A model generated the notes under the pieces. That model ran no database searches and had not been told where the DNA came from. It was given only the letters and a program-made list of their open reading frames with translations. A stretch of 64,000 bases of DNA from Thalassomonas actiniarum (GTDB lineage: Bacteria > Pseudomonadota > Gammaproteobacteria > Enterobacterales > Alteromonadaceae): positions 3,472,001 to 3,536,000 of the forward strand of contig NZ_CP059735.1 in the NCBI RefSeq assembly GCF_000948975.2. Reading direction: 5' to 3'. Of this stretch, positions 62,128 through 64,000 are shown piece after piece (position 1 is the first letter of the stretch; each line of letters starts with the position of its first letter). The position numbers and the translations under genes are program-made.

Positions 62128-63174
62128 ATGCACATAGCTTCTCCTTACCTGTTGTTTATCGGTGACGCCACAGATCAACTTTCCATCAAAATGGCACGCG
62201 GCGTAGCCGACTGGCGCCCCGAATTGTGCATAGCAGAATACAGTGTCCAGGGTTGTACCGTCACCACCGGCCTTGAACAGCTGGATATCAAACAAGCGGC
62301 GGCCCGGGGAGCTAAATCCTTTGTATTAGGCTTTGCCAACAGCGGCGGAGTGCTGGATAAAAAATGGCTGCCCTACATTATTGAAGCCCTGGAAAGCGGC
62401 ATGGATATCGTCAGCGGTTTGCACGATAAACTCAGCGACTTCCCCGAAGTTGCCGCAAAAGCGAAAGCATGTAACCGGCAATTATGGGATATCCGTCATC
62501 CCGAGGCAGAATTTGTCACCGGCACCGGAGTAAAACGCCCGGGCAAACGTTTACTGACCGTGGGGACAGACTGTTCGGTGGGTAAAATGTACACATCGCT
62601 GAGCCTGGAAAAATCGATGAAAAAAGCCGGTGTTGACGTAGATTTTCGCGCTACCGGACAATGCGGCATCTTGATCGCCGGCAGCGGCGTTGCCATAGAT
62701 TGTGTAGTATCCGACTTTTTATCCGGCGCCAGCGAGTCCCTTTCACCGGCGGCAAGCGATGATCACTGGGATATTATCGAAGGCCAGGGATCCTTATCCC
62801 ATCCGGCTTTTGCCGGTGTCAGCCTCGGGCTGTTACACGGCTCCCAGCCCGATGCCCTGGTGATCTGCCATGATCTCAACCGCGTTCATATGCGCGGCCT
62901 GCCGGGCAGCCAGTTGCCGAGCATAGCAAAAACCATAGAGCTCAACCTCGAAGCAGCAAAACTTACCAACCCGGACGCCAAAGTCATCGGCATAACGGTC
63001 AATACTTCCAGCGTCAGCGTTGAGGAAGGCAAAAACATTTGTGCGCACCTGGGTAAAGAATTTTCCCTGCCTTGTGTTGATCCGCTGCGCGACAGCGCAG
63101 ACAGCATAGTCGCAGCCCTTTTAACCAGAGACAGTGCCAACACAAGCACGGCAACCGGAGCGATAACAGCATGA
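62128..63174 (+). CDS. dgcN: N-acetyl-D-glutamate synthase-like DgcN (DUF1611)
   Basis: A 348-residue DUF1611-family protein. The family contains a Rossmann-like N-domain and a P-loop-like segment, here TVGTDCSVGKMYTSLSLEKS near residues 149-168, with RATGQCGILIAGSGVAIDCV and VIEGQGSLSHPAF-type motifs (IIEGQGSLSHPAFAGVSLGL) following. In Pseudoalteromonas, DgcN acetylates D-glutamate, and the product is epimerised by DgcA. The neighbours here are gltS, a LysR gene and an enolase-superfamily epimerase, exactly that setting. ATGA overlap with the next gene indicates coupling. Enzymatic role is transferred from the characterised homolog by family and order. Confidence 0.88.
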   Translation: MHIASPYLLFIGDATDQLSIKMARGVADWRPELCIAEYSVQGCTVTTGLEQLDIKQAAARGAKSFVLGFANSGGVLDKKWLPYIIEALESGMDIVSGLHDKLSDFPEVAAKAKACNRQLWDIRHPEAEFVTGTGVKRPGKRLLTVGTDCSVGKMYTSLSLEKSMKKAGVDVDFRATGQCGILIAGSGVAIDCVVSDFLSGASESLSPAASDDHWDIIEGQGSLSHPAFAGVSLGLLHGSQPDALVICHDLNRVHMRGLPGSQLPSIAKTIELNLEAAKLTNPDAKVIGITVNTSSVSVEEGKNICAHLGKEFSLPCVDPLRDSADSIVAALLTRDSANTSTATGAITA

Positions 63175-64000
63175 GCATGGAAAAGTACCAAGCCGCTCCC
63201 GTCACTGGCACAGGTACAGCGTCAGGCACAACATTAACCGTTCAGGTATTTAGCCAGCAATTGCCGTTAAAGTCGGTTTTTCGCATTGCCCGCGGGGCTA
63301 AAACCCAGGCGGAGGTGATCCTGGTGGCGATATCCGATGGCCGCCATACCGGCTGGGGGGAAGCCGTGCCCTATGGCCGCTATCATGAATCGGTTGCCGG
63401 GGTTAGCCAGCAAATAAAGACCCTGCCGCTGGACACTATTAACGGCAAAAAGCTCACTGATGCTGTTCCTGCCGATAAAGCCTTTGAAGCCTTGATAGCC
63501 AAGCTGCCTGCCGGTGCGGCGCGTAATGCCTTAGATTGTGCCTGGTGGGATCTGAAGGCCAAACGCCAGGAAAACACGGTGGCATCACTTTTATCCCTGC
63601 CCCCGGCAATCCCCTGCATCAGCGCCCAAACCTTAAGTATCGATACACCACAGGCGATGGCCGCAGCCGTGGCCAAGCTGGATAATCCGCCGCTGGTCAA
63701 GGTAAAACTCGATAATAACAATATTATCGGCAAAATGACCGCCATCAAGCAGGCTGCCCCGTGCAGCCAGTTTATTGTTGATGCCAATGAAGGCTGGTCG
63801 CTTGATGACTTGCAAAGCTGCGGTGCAGCGTTAAAAGCTTTAGATGTTATTTTAATTGAACAGCCCTTGCCCGCGGGAAAAGATCAGGCATTGATAGATT
63901 TTGCCTCCCCCGTTCCCTTGTGTGCAGACGAGTCATGCCATACCCGGGCTGAGCTGGACTATCTTAAAAACCGCTACCAGGTAGTCAATATCAAGCTGGA
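63171..64000 (+). CDS. dgcA: Dipeptide epimerase / N-acetyl-D-glutamate racemase DgcA, partial
   Basis: The first 276 codons of an enolase-superfamily epimerase; the 3' end lies beyond the window. It begins at ATG 63171 overlapping the dgcN stop (ATGA). Superfamily residues visible are the acid/base Lys pair in VKVKLD, metal ligands Asp in IVDANEGW, Glu in LIEQPLP and Asp in CADES, and VNIKLD at the window edge containing the second-half Lys. The relatives are L-Ala-D/L-Glu epimerases; with DgcN next door, N-acetyl-D-glutamate racemase (DgcA) is the more likely role. It completes conversion of D-glutamate toward N-acetyl-L-glutamate. Confidence 0.88.
   Translation, partial: MSMEKYQAAPVTGTGTASGTTLTVQVFSQQLPLKSVFRIARGAKTQAEVILVAISDGRHTGWGEAVPYGRYHESVAGVSQQIKTLPLDTINGKKLTDAVPADKAFEALIAKLPAGAARNALDCAWWDLKAKRQENTVASLLSLPPAIPCISAQTLSIDTPQAMAAAVAKLDNPPLVKVKLDNNNIIGKMTAIKQAAPCSQFIVDANEGWSLDDLQSCGAALKALDVILIEQPLPAGKDQALIDFASPVPLCADESCHTRAELDYLKNRYQVVNIKL

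Overview
The window looks like a chromosomal segment of a marine gammaproteobacterium of the Alteromonadales, probably Colwelliaceae and possibly Thalassomonas. That guess rests on protein style: a TonB receptor beside a GltS permease and DgcN/DgcA-type genes, abundant lipoproteins, and marine-type two-component and Rhs genes. No rRNA or tRNA gene was seen to confirm it.

Region 1 (1-27,700, + strand) is the 3' two-thirds of an extracellular contractile injection system (eCIS, relative of Afp/PVC/MAC). In order it encodes two tube proteins, a DUF5908-like small protein, a LysM hub protein, a VgrG-like spike, a decayed PAAR copy, an intact PAAR tip, gp25, two giant baseplate proteins, a 2,034-residue PKD/proline-rich protein, a CIS tape-measure-family protein, an AAA+ ATPase and two DUF4157 proteins. 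Genes overlap or nearly touch, so this reads as one operon ending at a strong terminator at 27,673. Sheath and cap genes must lie left of the window. The last two genes look like payloads; the larger carries three ~140-residue repeats and a putative nuclease motif.

Region 2 (27,778-33,600) holds a leucine-rich-repeat lipoprotein, a SRPBCC gene plus a small membrane protein with a MarR regulator (matching palindromes lie upstream of both transcription units), then poorly coding DNA with a 213-residue orphan and a ribbon-helix-helix protein.

Region 3 (33,775-39,343, - strand) is visibly AT-richer: an Hhe-like DUF4011-helicase-Vsr-DUF3320 defence protein followed by a voltage-sensor channel-like protein without a recognisable potassium filter.

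Region 4 (39,663-46,373, - strand) is an ABC transporter of the FtsX/LolCDE type, a DJ-1/PfpI-TPR protein and an OmpR-type two-component system. Identical GTGAAA-N5-GTGAAA repeats precede the ABC operon and the DJ-1 gene, suggesting one regulon. Beside it are a methionine aminotransferase-like gene and an Rhs toxin with a candidate immunity gene.

Region 5 (53,601-64,000) looks like a D-amino-acid/D-glutamate scavenging locus: N-acyl-D-amino-acid deacylase lipoprotein, M14 carboxypeptidase, TonB receptor, then divergently GltS, a LysR regulator, DgcN and a DgcA/dipeptide-epimerase gene cut by the window end. A shared 16-base motif upstream of gltS and dgcN is a candidate LysR operator.
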